Origin: Rhodoferax sp.
GTDB lineage: Bacteria > Pseudomonadota > Gammaproteobacteria > Burkholderiales > Burkholderiaceae_C
Length of the DNA stretch: 6,609 nucleotides
NCBI GenBank assembly: GCA_021731215.1
Contig: JAKFXU010000256.1
Span: 1 to 6,609, forward strand
Reading direction: 5' to 3'
In this document: one piece after another, positions 6,589 to 6,609 of the stretch
How the letters are laid out: each line of letters starts with the position of its first letter
Position numbering within the stretch: the first letter of the stretch is position 1
Program-made: the position numbers and the translations under genes
Notes under the pieces: generated by a model
Seen by the model: the letters and a program-made list of their open reading frames with translations, nothing else
The model's database searches: none
What the model was told of the DNA's origin: nothing

Positions 6589-6609
6589 ATAAGGCTGGCG
6601 TTCTCCCTT

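Larger units (their letters stand above)
6295..6609. other. Divergent intergenic region upstream of nifA
   Basis: No protein-coding gene is supported in these 315 bases; the open frames here are GC-rich chance frames lacking family motifs. The region holds two opposed sigma-54 promoters, an IHF-like site and a perfect inverted repeat, all listed separately. The predicted nifA leader (about 6295-6402) is roughly 108 nt, and I recognised no riboswitch in it. No perfect TGT-N10-ACA NifA site was found anywhere in the stretch. Confidence 0.75.

Overview
The window is the regulatory and cofactor-assembly end of a nitrogen-fixation (nif) gene cluster from a high-GC proteobacterium. I infer a betaproteobacterium, probably Burkholderiales-like. 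The basis is the GC-rich codon use, the nifA-nifB-fdxN-iscA-nifZ order, and a NifA carrying the cysteine motif typical of alpha- and betaproteobacterial, oxygen-responsive NifA proteins. The species cannot be fixed from this sequence alone. All confident genes lie on the minus strand, so the locus reads from right to left.

Right end (about 6295-6609): a 315-base intergenic region. It holds a sigma-54 promoter for nifA on the minus strand and, close to the window edge, a second near-consensus sigma-54 promoter on the plus strand that drives an unseen divergent gene. A perfect 6-bp inverted repeat and an IHF-like site lie between them.

Middle: nifA (4627-6294) encodes a 555-residue GAF/AAA+/HTH activator. 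It is followed by a 230-base gap with a textbook NifA-activated promoter for nifB: two TGT-N10-ACA upstream activator sequences, a perfect IHF consensus, and a -24/-12 element.

Left: the nifB transcript continues with short gaps or overlaps through nifB (radical SAM core synthase fused to a NifX-like domain), fdxN (2[4Fe-4S] ferredoxin), a nif-type IscA/HesB carrier, a first nifZ, a possible 25-codon small gene, a second shorter nifZ, a 116-residue protein of unknown function, and nifS. nifS runs off the left edge after 334 residues. No terminator or new sigma-54 promoter was recognised inside this run, so it is probably one operon.

Working together: NifA with sigma-54 turns on the operon. 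NifS (sulfur donor) and the IscA-type protein supply or carry Fe-S units, FdxN supplies electrons, NifB builds the 8Fe core of FeMo-co (NifB-co), and the NifZ proteins act in nitrogenase P-cluster maturation. The least explained parts are the chain of overlapping small genes at 1024-1723, with a well-signalled 25-residue ORF between the two nifZ genes, and the divergent sigma-54 promoter leaving the window.
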